A stretch of DNA of 64,000 bases from Bacterioplanoides pacificum (GTDB taxonomy: Bacteria; Pseudomonadota; Gammaproteobacteria; Pseudomonadales; Oceanobacteraceae): positions 62,001 to 126,000 of the forward strand of contig NZ_JBHRYB010000014.1 in the NCBI RefSeq assembly GCF_042648445.1, written 5' to 3'. Numbering within the stretch: the first letter of the stretch is position 1; the number at the start of each line of letters is the position of its first letter. This document shows positions 34,514-42,104 of this stretch, piece by piece. Below the pieces are notes generated by a model. It ran no database searches. It was not told the DNA's origin and worked only from the letters and a program-made list of their open reading frames with translations. Both the position numbers and the translations under genes were made by a program.

Positions 34514-35688
34514 AAAGTTTTTAATACCTGTACCTGAATCATTAAATCGGTCTGAGTCGTGCTGTAGCCGGTTAACGCCTGCAGAATCTGTGCTTTTGAG
34601 TGCTGGCACTGTTTGGCCAGTATCTCGGCCATGCGTTGTGGCTCACAGCCGGCCAGTTGTGGCTGGCGTTGTTGTAGCCGGCGGATTAACCGTTGCCGCC
34701 AGCTATTGAGTAAAAAGTGGCCTTTATCGCGCCGCCAGTGGAACAGCCCAGCCTGGGTCAGATGTTGCTGCAGGTTTTGCTGGTTGCTGCTTTCCTCGCT
34801 GTGGCGTGGCCCCAGGTGACGCAGCAGATACATAAAAAATAACACCAGCCAGAGGCTGACCAGACTGCTGGTGAGCGGGAAGTCGCGGTAAATCAGCTGC
34901 AACAGAGAAATGGAACCGGTGTCGTGGATCAGCCAGGTGTTACCGTCGCGTTGTTGCAGTAATAACAACGCAAACGATGCCGCATCGTGCTGGTTAAGGC
35001 CGGTGGAGTAGTAATCGATACTAAATTCCTGATTCGTCAGCCAGACCCTTGGTGTATCCATAAACCGGCTGTCGGTGAGCAGGGTCACCTGCCCCTGGCC
35101 AACGGATAAACGGTAACCGTGGACTCCCAGTTCTGAGGTCAGAATAGCTTGGGCGCTGTCGTCTTCGGTGGTTAAGATGTGATCGCTCTCGAGGCGCACA
35201 TAACCGCTTTCACCAGCCTGACTGAATTGTGCATGCAGGCCGGCATAAACCCGTTCCTCCGGATGCTGTGCATCCACCCCAAGCTGGCGCCAGAGCGTAT
35301 TGTTGTCGGGGGTGTCGGTATCGTCAGGGGGGCTGTGCGAGTACAGCAGGTTCTGATTCACTTCGTACACCAGATGACCACCGGCTCTGACCCAGCTGAG
35401 CAGTCGTTGTTGCTGGTCGTTCAGTAACGGCTGACTGAGGTCGCGCAATAAAATGGTATCACTGGCTGGTGGTAACTCTGCCAGTGGCTGGCGGTCGGTG
35501 TGGCTGCTGACCGCCTGACCGCGCTTCAGCAGCAGTTGCTCCAGCGCCGCCAGCGGGTTATTACGGATCTCATAAGCCGGAGGGTGGCGCCGGTCTTCAT
35601 AGCTAACCACGATCTGCTGCGCCAGCCACCAACCGCTCAGACCCAGTAACAGCAGCAATACCAGGGCGATGACTTTGTTTAATGACAT
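34501..35688 (-). CDS. DUF4350 domain membrane protein
   Basis: This 395-residue protein has one N-terminal span (LNKVIALVLLLLLGLSGWWL), a periplasmic domain of about 230 residues and a second span (SLVSLWLVLFFMYLLRHLG, near residue 275). A cytoplasmic C-terminal region with helical repeats follows (FHWRRDKGHFLLNSWRQRLI). The periplasmic domain shows the DUF4350 pattern LLLKRGQAVSSH and LLSWVRAGGHLVYE, which resembles a glutamine-amidotransferase-like fold without an obvious catalytic Cys. Such genes recur in MoxR/DUF58/DUF4129 operons. Its start overlaps the DUF4129 stop by one base. Confidence 0.78.
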   Translation of the reverse strand: MSLNKVIALVLLLLLGLSGWWLAQQIVVSYEDRRHPPAYEIRNNPLAALEQLLLKRGQAVSSHTDRQPLAELPPASDTILLRDLSQPLLNDQQQRLLSWVRAGGHLVYEVNQNLLYSHSPPDDTDTPDNNTLWRQLGVDAQHPEERVYAGLHAQFSQAGESGYVRLESDHILTTEDDSAQAILTSELGVHGYRLSVGQGQVTLLTDSRFMDTPRVWLTNQEFSIDYYSTGLNQHDAASFALLLLQQRDGNTWLIHDTGSISLLQLIYRDFPLTSSLVSLWLVLFFMYLLRHLGPRHSEESSNQQNLQQHLTQAGLFHWRRDKGHFLLNSWRQRLIRRLQQRQPQLAGCEPQRMAEILAKQCQHSKAQILQALTGYSTTQTDLMIQVQVLKTLWKI

Positions 35689-37295
35689 CAGACGTGCTCC
35701 TCAACAAACGGTTGCCAGTCGCGGAATAACGCCTGTAGCTGTGACAGTGCTAACGGTTGATGCGCATACGCCAGCTGCTGCCAGCAATACGCCAGCCGGG
35801 CAAAACTCTGTGCTTCTGCGGCCGGGCAATGTTGTTGCATCAGACGCAGGCATTCTTCTTCGGTACTGCTGCGTTTGAACGGTACCTGATCAATACGAAT
35901 GGCTTTGCTGAGATGGCAGCGAAACATCAGGCTCAGCGCTTCGCGCCGTTCACCCTGGTCGATATGGCAGCGAATCTGATCGAGCACCTGATCCGGCAGG
36001 TTGTTGTGTTTTACATCAAACCCCAGCACCTGGTCGGGCAGTGCCGTGAGGGGCTGACTGAAGCCGGTGAAATAGCGCCATGGCCGGTATTTCAGCAATA
36101 CCCAGCCGAGCAGGGCAACCAGCATAATAATAATGCTCAGTTTGAGATAACCCAGCATTGATTCAATCGCCTGTAACCAGGCGGCGGCTTCGTCTTTATC
36201 GATTTCGTCTTCGCCCAAGTCCCAGTCCCAGTCAAGATCCCAGTCGATGTCGTATTGTTTGTCCTGATAATGTTCGCCGAAGGTATCGCTGTCTAATAAC
36301 TCGTCCAGCTGCTGGCGGATTTCCTGAGCCTGTGGGTTCTGCAGCAGCGGATAACGCAGGTCATGATCAATCTCATCATCGGCTAGGTCAGCGGGTTGGT
36401 CATCACTGGTTTCTGCGACTAGCTGCTGTGGTGTTGGTGTTGGTGTTGGTGTTGGTGTCGGGGCTGGCTCGTCGGCTTGTGCCCGGGGCTGCAACGCCGG
36501 TGCCAGTAACAGCGACAGGCTGGTCAGTAAGATGACGGCGCTGTGTCCGGCCTGGTTGGCAAAACGCTGAGCCAGGCGACGAAAGCCAAGTTCCAGGTGC
36601 CAGGCTTCCAGGCTGGTACGGCGATTGAGGTACAACACAAAACCACACACGCTGTAAAACGGCGCCACCAGAGCGACACTCAGGGCGTAACACAGCAGCA
36701 GATAAAACGGATAGATATGATCATCGGCGAGCTGTTGTGACACCAGCCGTGCAGCCCATTCCAGTACGGCGTCGGGTAACACCATGGCCGGTAACAGCGC
36801 CAGCCCGATGTACAGCAGAATTTCGCAGCTGAAACCCAGAAAGGTCAGCCAGAAGGCACCGTCGTTAATCCGGCTGAGCAAACTCAGACGGCGCTGACGT
36901 TGTTCACCATGTAACCCTTCCAGTAATACCACCGGATCGTTAAAGGAGCGCGATAAACTGATGCGGCGCCAGCTGTAGGTGGCCAGCCACTGAGGCCGTA
37001 ACAGCGCTTTTATTTGCAGCAAGACGTCCCGTGGGGTGATGTCTTCAGCAAAAATGGCACGGCTGATATAAAACAATAACGGCCGTTCGATCAGCGGTTT
37101 AAACCAGAATAATAATAATCCACTGATCAGAATGCTCTGGCTGAGACTCAGCGCCAGTAATAACACCAGGCCGGTCATCAGCAGACTGAGCGTGAATAAA
37201 TGCCAATAATAGCGGCGGCTGACTTTCAGTCCCAGGTCGATGGCCTGCCAGTAACTCCGCGGTTTCAGTGCCAGTTGCAGTTTATCCAGCCTCAT
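35688..37295 (-). CDS. DUF4129 domain membrane protein
   Basis: The 535-residue protein has a multi-span membrane region (residues ~25-260). It is followed by a proline/threonine repeat (PTPTPTPTPTP near residue 290) and an acidic loop (YDIDWDLDWDWDLGEDEIDKDE near residues 350-370) that is probably extracytoplasmic. One further span (LSIIIMLVALLGWVLL) leads to a C-terminal DUF4129 domain ending YCWQQLAYAHQPLALSQLQALF. DUF4129 occurs next to MoxR/DUF58 genes and in transglutaminase proteins; its role is unknown. It overlaps both neighbours (1 bp and 4 bp). Confidence 0.8.
   Translation of the reverse strand: MRLDKLQLALKPRSYWQAIDLGLKVSRRYYWHLFTLSLLMTGLVLLLALSLSQSILISGLLLFWFKPLIERPLLFYISRAIFAEDITPRDVLLQIKALLRPQWLATYSWRRISLSRSFNDPVVLLEGLHGEQRQRRLSLLSRINDGAFWLTFLGFSCEILLYIGLALLPAMVLPDAVLEWAARLVSQQLADDHIYPFYLLLCYALSVALVAPFYSVCGFVLYLNRRTSLEAWHLELGFRRLAQRFANQAGHSAVILLTSLSLLLAPALQPRAQADEPAPTPTPTPTPTPQQLVAETSDDQPADLADDEIDHDLRYPLLQNPQAQEIRQQLDELLDSDTFGEHYQDKQYDIDWDLDWDWDLGEDEIDKDEAAAWLQAIESMLGYLKLSIIIMLVALLGWVLLKYRPWRYFTGFSQPLTALPDQVLGFDVKHNNLPDQVLDQIRCHIDQGERREALSLMFRCHLSKAIRIDQVPFKRSSTEEECLRLMQQHCPAAEAQSFARLAYCWQQLAYAHQPLALSQLQALFRDWQPFVEEHV
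36424..36462. repeat. Short tandem repeat encoding a (Pro-Thr)n linker
   Basis: On the plus strand a GGTGTT hexamer is repeated about five times with one diverged copy at the end. Read in the DUF4129 gene it codes for alternating Pro and Thr. The unit is a multiple of three, so slippage would change linker length without breaking the frame. Confidence 0.7.
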
Positions 37296-38272
37296 GAGTT
37301 GCGCCCCGCCAATAACAGGTAGGCAAACACCGCAATCCAGGCGAGGATGCCAACGCTGTATTTAACCTCGGCTGGCACACCGGCGGTGGCCGACCAGAAA
37401 CCTTCGACAAACGCTGCCAGAAAGGTCATTAACGCGGCACCGGTAATCAACGGGATGGTGGCGCTGCCGGATTTTCTCAGTGCCAGTGCGCGGCTGTAAT
37501 GGCCGGGATTGATTAAGGCGTAGCCTAATTTCAGTCCGGCGGCGCCGGCGATGGTGGCGGCGGTTAATTCCAGCGCGCTGTGGCCGGCGACAAACCCCCA
37601 GAAGGTTTCGGTATACCCCAGCTGGGTTAAGTGGCCCGCCGCGGCACCGATATTCAGGCCGTTAAAAATCATAAAAAATGCCGACCCAATACCAAAAAAA
37701 ATACCGCTGGCGTAAGCGCGGAAATCAATGCCGACGTTATTCATGACGTAATAGCCAAACATATAAAAGTCAGAATCCGCCTGACGGCCTTCCGCCCGGC
37801 CGGTGATTTCGGTCGCCGGGTTGTACATATATTCCAGCTGTTGCAGATCGCTGTAACTCATAATGGTGCGGATAAAATCCGGATCGGAATAACACATCAG
37901 TGCCATAAAAATACCGGGCAGATAAAACATCAGGCTGGCGATCAGCCAGACCCGCCAGTCGGCGCGTAACGCCTGTGGAAAGGTACGCGCGATAAAACGT
38001 AGTGACGCCGCCATTACCGACGGTTTGGCCTGGTACAGGTGCTGATGACCACGTAATACCAGAGCGTGCAGCTGGTCGGTTAACCGCGGGCTGTACTGGC
38101 GGGTCTGTGCCAGTGATAAATGCTGGCATAACTTGCGGTATTGTGCCGGAAACTCAGGCCACTGCCGGGCACACAGCTCGTCTTCGTCATGAACCTTTTC
38201 CAGCTGATCAAGCAGGCGGCTGAAGTTCAGCCAGAAATCGCGGTATTTGTGTTCAAAATCCAGTTGCTTCAA
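37292..38272 (-). CDS. SpoIIM-type (stage II sporulation protein M) membrane protein
   Basis: The 326-residue protein has a soluble helical N-terminus (~residues 1-95), then the SpoIIM membrane domain with about six spans. The family core is visible as YYVMNNVGIDFRAYASGIFFGIGSAFFMIFNGLNIGA and FWGFVAGHSALELTAATIAGAAGLKLGYALINPG. In Bacillus SpoIIM belongs to a peptidoglycan-remodelling complex; here the organism is not spore-forming, so the domain serves another membrane role. It overlaps both adjacent genes by 4 bp and is the second gene of the operon. Confidence 0.85.
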   Translation of the reverse strand: MKQLDFEHKYRDFWLNFSRLLDQLEKVHDEDELCARQWPEFPAQYRKLCQHLSLAQTRQYSPRLTDQLHALVLRGHQHLYQAKPSVMAASLRFIARTFPQALRADWRVWLIASLMFYLPGIFMALMCYSDPDFIRTIMSYSDLQQLEYMYNPATEITGRAEGRQADSDFYMFGYYVMNNVGIDFRAYASGIFFGIGSAFFMIFNGLNIGAAAGHLTQLGYTETFWGFVAGHSALELTAATIAGAAGLKLGYALINPGHYSRALALRKSGSATIPLITGAALMTFLAAFVEGFWSATAGVPAEVKYSVGILAWIAVFAYLLLAGRNS

Positions 38273-38961
38273 GCCTGTGCTCCTTTGATCCAGGCGGCAT
38301 ATTGCTTCAGCGTGGTGATGGCAGCGTCATCCTGCTGCTGCAATAACGGTTGCAGCAGATTGGCAATTTCACGCTGGCGGGCGGCGGATAAAAAATCGCA
38401 CTGATCGCTGAATTCCATAATCAGGCGTTGTTCTTCTGCGGTTAATGCCAGCGGTAACGAGCGCGCTGTGGTGGTATCGGCAGGATTGTGATACGTCGGG
38501 CTGGTATCCGCCTGCGGGGCGTACACCACAATACTGCGGGCAATCACATCACCGATACGTTTAAAGTCGTTATTCGTCAGGCTGATCAGTAAACCGAGCA
38601 GATACATAAAGGGCAGGAAGTCGACCGCGCGTAATAAATTGCGCGCAAAGGAAGCCCCCCAGGTGAGGCTGGTGCCGTCGTCCATCGTCACGCGCAGATT
38701 CATCGCCTGTTTGCCCGGGGTGGCGCCCCGGGTGGCTTCGAACACGGTGGGGTACAACCATTCGGAGAAAAAAATCAGCAGCAATAACAGGCCGTGGCCA
38801 AACTTACCAAGCTGATCGAGCAAAAAAGCCGCCAGTAAATAAAACACCGCGCGGATGGCCAGATCGACCAGCCAGGCCAGCGCCCGCGGCAGTGGTCCGG
38901 CGACTTCCAGCCTGAGGCGGATACCTTCGGGGGTTTCGAAGGCGCGGTGTGCGTCCAGCAT
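38269..38961 (-). CDS. RDD-family membrane protein
   Basis: This 230-residue protein is the first gene of the operon. It carries an RDD domain at residues ~20-145: PRALAWLVDLAIRAVFYLLA holds the conserved Arg/Asp equivalents, GATPGKQAMNLRVTMDDGTS is the hallmark GxTxGK motif, and ARNLLRAVDFLPFMYLLGLL follows. The C-terminal tail is soluble. RDD proteins have been proposed as transporters, some as Na+/H+ antiporters, but the operon points to a membrane-complex role. It overlaps the SpoIIM gene by 4 bp. Confidence 0.87.
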   Translation of the reverse strand: MLDAHRAFETPEGIRLRLEVAGPLPRALAWLVDLAIRAVFYLLAAFLLDQLGKFGHGLLLLLIFFSEWLYPTVFEATRGATPGKQAMNLRVTMDDGTSLTWGASFARNLLRAVDFLPFMYLLGLLISLTNNDFKRIGDVIARSIVVYAPQADTSPTYHNPADTTTARSLPLALTAEEQRLIMEFSDQCDFLSAARQREIANLLQPLLQQQDDAAITTLKQYAAWIKGAQA

Positions 38962-39134
38962 AAATAATCCCTGATGTGCATGGCAGTTTTAAGAAAACAG
39001 CCGGCTATTGTAATGATTTTTCACAATAACTCAGCCTGTTTAGCCGCAATTTATCGCTCGCCCGACACTTATTTACTTGCCAACTGGCGCAATCTGGCCG
39101 ACAGTGGAGTTAACGATTAGAAAAAGGGCTGACC

Positions 39135-39446
39135 ATGAAAGCCTGGCTGTTAGTACTGAGCGTAATAACCCTGAGTGTGATGTTGTCGCCGTCCGGCAGT
39201 CTGTTGCCTGGCGGTAAAACCGCTGAGCCGGTGGCCTTATGTGACAGCACCTTCAGCCAGCCGGTTTCACTCAGCGACAGCAACGACGACTCCTCAGCCA
39301 GCGGTGGCGATGACAGTGTTGCAGTCACACTGCCAGCCACCCTGATCGACCGCCTTTCCGTTCCGTGCCATCAGTATCAGACACCACTGATGGTGGTCAG
39401 CTACTCCCTCACCATACCGATTCGGGCACCGCCTCCGCGGGTTTAA
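39135..39446 (+). CDS. Small putative secreted protein
   Basis: A 103-codon frame starts MKAWLLVLSVITLSVMLSPSG, a plausible signal peptide, and has an AAAGGG ribosome site 8 nt before the ATG. The rest is low complexity, Ser/Asp-rich (SLSDSNDDSSASGGDDS), with two cysteines and a proline-rich end. It resembles no known family. It lies 50 bp upstream of the CBS gene on the same strand and may only be a leader or a chance frame; the good ribosome site and signal-like start are the reason to keep it. Confidence 0.4.
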   Translation: MKAWLLVLSVITLSVMLSPSGSLLPGGKTAEPVALCDSTFSQPVSLSDSNDDSSASGGDDSVAVTLPATLIDRLSVPCHQYQTPLMVVSYSLTIPIRAPPPRV

Positions 39447-39496
39447 CTTCGTATTTAAACCTGAATAATTTGTTTATTGTTAAAGGAGTGCCGGAC

Positions 39497-40060
39497 ATGA
39501 CTAAACTGGCCTTTTATCAGATTTCCGATATCGATCAACTGGAGCAACCGGAAGAGCATACCCAGCTCGACCTGAAGTCTCCGGCGACTTTGTTTTTCAC
39601 CGACTTTCAGCGGGTAACACCGTTGGTAACCGAAGCGGATATGCCAGCGGTTCAGGCACGTGAACTGATGCGCAGAACCCATGTACGGATGAAACTGGTG
39701 GTGAACCGCGCCAACCAGGTGATCGGACTGATCAGTGCTGACGACCTGATTGACCGTCTGATTGTGAAAAAAGTATCCGAAGGGCACAAACGCGAAGAAG
39801 TCACAGTGGAGCAATTAATGACACCACGTAAAGAGCTGCAGGCACTGGATATTACCGCGGTGAAGAAAGCCAGTATCAGCGATGTGATTGATATATTAAA
39901 AGACAATGGCGAACAGCATTGTCTGGTGATCGATCGCGAGAAACATCATATTCGCGGCGTATTTTCTGCCAGTGATATTTCGCGCAAATTACATCTGCCG
40001 ATCGATATTCAGGAAAAATCCAGCTTTTACCGGGTGTTTGCCAGCGCGCTGAGTGCCTGA
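39497..40060 (+). CDS. Tandem CBS-domain protein
   Basis: This 187-residue cytoplasmic protein consists of a short N-terminus and a pair of CBS domains. The first contains MPAVQARELMRRTHVRMKLVVN and QVIGLISADDLIDRLI; the second contains VEQLMTPRKELQALDI, SDVIDILKDNGEQHCLVID and IRGVFSASDISRKL. Such stand-alone Bateman modules bind adenine nucleotides and regulate partners. ATG 39497 follows AAAGGAG by 8 nt. The longer frame from 39365 lacks a ribosome site and overlaps the small upstream gene. It converges with the Mn exporter gene. Confidence 0.85.
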   Translation: MTKLAFYQISDIDQLEQPEEHTQLDLKSPATLFFTDFQRVTPLVTEADMPAVQARELMRRTHVRMKLVVNRANQVIGLISADDLIDRLIVKKVSEGHKREEVTVEQLMTPRKELQALDITAVKKASISDVIDILKDNGEQHCLVIDREKHHIRGVFSASDISRKLHLPIDIQEKSSFYRVFASALSA

Positions 40061-40071
40061 GCAGACCGGAG

Positions 40072-40093
40072 GCAGCGGCTGCTTGGCCGCTGC
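40072..40093. terminator. Hairpin between convergent CBS and UPF0016 genes
   Basis: An inverted repeat GCAGCGGC / GCCGCTGC with a 6-nt loop, extendable by GGAG/CTCC with a bulge, lies between the two stop codons. T-tracts are weak on both strands. Confidence 0.45.
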
Positions 40094-40103
40094 TCCGTAT
40101 TCT

Positions 40104-40661
40104 TTACCCCAGGATATGAAGTACGCCAACAATCGCAAAGGCCAGTGCTGCTAAGGTGCGGGTCAGAGTTAACGGAATTCTTTTCATCAGATAGTCGCCC
40201 GCCAGTACCACCGGCACATTAGCCAGTAACATGCCCAGCGTGGTGCCCATCGTGACCCAGAATACCGATTCAAACTGAGCGCCCAGCAACACGGTTGCGA
40301 TCTGGGTTTTATCGCCGATTTCGGCCAGGAAAAACAGCACAGTCGCGACCAGAAAAGCGCCATAGCGGTCAAGGCGGTTGTCGACGTCATCGTCTTTATC
40401 GGGAATCAGTAACCAGGCCGCCAGCAGGATAAAACTGGCGCCGACCAGCCAGGTGCCGGTTTCGCTCTGCAGAAACTGCGATAACCAGCTGCCCAGCCAG
40501 GCGGATACACCGTGGTTGAGCAGGGTGGCCAGCAGGATGCCAGCGATGATGCCCCATTTATTGCGGAAACGGGCGGCCAGAACCAGAGATAACAACTGAG
40601 TCTTATCGCCGATTTCGGCCAGGGCTACGGTCAGGGTTGAGGTAATAAAAGATTCGAACAC
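40104..40661 (-). CDS. mneA: UPF0016/GDT1-family manganese exporter
   Basis: The 185-residue membrane protein has six predicted spans and two copies of the family motif E-x-G-D-K-T-Q (ALAEIGDKTQLLSLVL near residue 15 and FLAEIGDKTQIATVLL near residue 110). These mark the TMEM165/GDT1 family. The Vibrio cholerae member MneA exports Mn2+. I choose the GTG at 40661 with GGAG 8 nt upstream; a TTG at 40685 would add eight residues not typical of the family. The gene is preceded by a yybP-ykoY riboswitch, which independently supports a manganese role. Confidence 0.88.
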   Translation of the reverse strand: MFESFITSTLTVALAEIGDKTQLLSLVLAARFRNKWGIIAGILLATLLNHGVSAWLGSWLSQFLQSETGTWLVGASFILLAAWLLIPDKDDDVDNRLDRYGAFLVATVLFFLAEIGDKTQIATVLLGAQFESVFWVTMGTTLGMLLANVPVVLAGDYLMKRIPLTLTRTLAALAFAIVGVLHILG

Positions 40662-40721
40662 TGATTTTCTCCGGTGGGCTGTCAACCAAAGGCAAGCGAC
40701 AGTCGCCCACCACAGGAACTG

Positions 40722-40842
40722 TTACTTACCTCAGGTCTTGCCAATACCAGCGGGCTGGTACGAAGTTGCCATAAGCCATGTGGGCTCAAGTATGTTGACA
40801 ACCTCTCGCTCCGGAAGCGGAAGGAAGGCTACTCCCCTAAGA
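40722..40842 (-). promoter_or_regulatory. yybP-ykoY manganese riboswitch
   Basis: Read on the minus strand, the leader begins TTAGGGGAGTAGCC and contains GTCAACATACTTGAGCCC and CAAGACCTGAGGTAAG. GGGGAGUAG, the CAACAUACUUG arm and the closing GACCUGAGG are the conserved parts of the yybP-ykoY (Mn2+-sensing) class, known from E. coli alx and mntP. Between it and the gene, GGTGGGC (40705-40711) can pair with GCCCACC (40673-40679) immediately before the GGAG ribosome site. Control of translation by Mn2+ is the simplest reading: Mn2+ binding should open expression of the exporter. Confidence 0.9.
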
Positions 40843-40868
40843 TGGCGCGCATTTTACAAAATCAGGGC

Positions 40869-41849
40869 TTAATGTCCAGCGTCGCGCAGATGTGGGCTGT
40901 GATAGTCGATATCCGGCCCCAGCGGCACAATACGTGTTGGGTTAATGGTGTCGTGGCTGAAATAGTAATGGCGCTTGATATGACCGAAGTCGACGGTGTC
41001 GGCGATGCCGGGCCACTGAAATAACTCCCGCACAAAACCACTGAGGTGGAGATAGTCTTCCAGCCGCTGACGGTTGCATTTGAAATGGCCGTGATAAACC
41101 GCATCAAAACGGATCAGGGTGGTGAATAACCGCCAGTCGGCTTCGGTCAGCTGGTCGCCACATAAATAACGCTGCCGGCTTAAGCGCTCTTCCAGTGTAT
41201 CCAGGGTGCTGAATAACCGCTGGTAAGCCTGTTCGTAGGCTGTCTGGCTGGTGGCAAAGCCACAACGATAGACGCCGTTATTCACATCCTGATATACCTG
41301 CTGATTGATGGCATCGATATCCGCCTGCAGGGGTTGTGGATAAAAGTCCTGAGTATCACCGGTTAACTCGTTAAAAGCGGAATTGAACATACGGATGATT
41401 TCAGCGGACTCATTGCTGACGATACGCTGGCTGTGTTTATCCCATAACACCGGCACTGTGACCCGGCCGCTGTAATCGGCTTTATTACGGGTATACAACT
41501 GATGCAGATAATCCAGTTGGTACAAGTGGTCGCCGCTGCTGCCCTGCTGACGATCAAAACTCCAGCCCTGCTGCAACATATCCGGACTGACGACCGATAC
41601 ACTGATGTGATCCTGCAGTTGTTTCAGCTGGCGGAAAATTAACGTACGGTGGGCCCAGGGACAGGCTAAAGACACGTATAAATGATAACGACCGGATTCG
41701 GCTTTAAAACCGCTGTCGCCGCTTGGCCCGGCGCTGCCATCGGCCGTTACCCAATGGCGTAATTGTGCGTCTTCGCGCTGAAAGTCACCGCCGGATTTTT
41801 CTGTGTTATACCACTGGTCGTGCCACTGACCGTTCACCAGAAGTCCCAT
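40869..41849 (-). CDS. yqjG: Glutathionyl-hydroquinone reductase (Xi-class GST)
   Basis: This cytoplasmic enzyme reduces glutathionyl-hydroquinones using glutathione. The 326 residues match YqjG/ECM4 in length and layout. The catalytic Cys63 lies in SLACPWAHRTLIFRQLK, the thioredoxin-like half continues with VPVLWDKHSQRIVSNESAEI (SNES is a family hallmark), and the C-terminal helical half holds CGDQLTEADWRLFTTLIRFD and GHFKCN. It ends about 30 bp from the riboswitch of the convergent-side exporter gene, on the same strand upstream of it. Read-through could occur, but each probably has its own promoter. Confidence 0.92.
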   Translation of the reverse strand: MGLLVNGQWHDQWYNTEKSGGDFQREDAQLRHWVTADGSAGPSGDSGFKAESGRYHLYVSLACPWAHRTLIFRQLKQLQDHISVSVVSPDMLQQGWSFDRQQGSSGDHLYQLDYLHQLYTRNKADYSGRVTVPVLWDKHSQRIVSNESAEIIRMFNSAFNELTGDTQDFYPQPLQADIDAINQQVYQDVNNGVYRCGFATSQTAYEQAYQRLFSTLDTLEERLSRQRYLCGDQLTEADWRLFTTLIRFDAVYHGHFKCNRQRLEDYLHLSGFVRELFQWPGIADTVDFGHIKRHYYFSHDTINPTRIVPLGPDIDYHSPHLRDAGH

Positions 41850-42041
41850 CGTTTCACCTTTCGTTCGAGCTTGAAGACAAACACCAGTGTATCGGCCTTG
41901 TGTCGAATGAAAAGTGCGTTTTTTGGACTCTATTATTCTACTTTATCGAATATCACACACGGACCTGTGTCTTGGTATCGATATTGCCTCGGGTGGCGCT
42001 AGAAAACGGGCACGTTAGCGAACAGTGCTTGTCTTTGGAGT

Positions 42042-42073
42042 AAAAAAGCCCGCCTTCGCAGGGCGAAGGCGGG
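42042..42073 (-). terminator. Intrinsic terminator of the alpha-dioxygenase-like gene
   Basis: On the minus strand an 11-bp GC-rich stem CCCGCCTTCGC / GCGAAGGCGGG with a 3-nt loop is followed by CTTTTTTA, about 30 bp after the stop codon. This is a textbook Rho-independent terminator. Confidence 0.9.
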
Positions 42074-42104
42074 AAGCTTGCGGAGTCAAGCAAGGACGTG
42101 GAAA

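Noticed and set aside
41723..42043. A 106-codon plus-strand frame between the GST gene and the dioxygenase gene
   Set aside because: It begins inside the GST gene on the opposite strand, and most of it lies in the short non-coding spacer; no ribosome site or family is visible.
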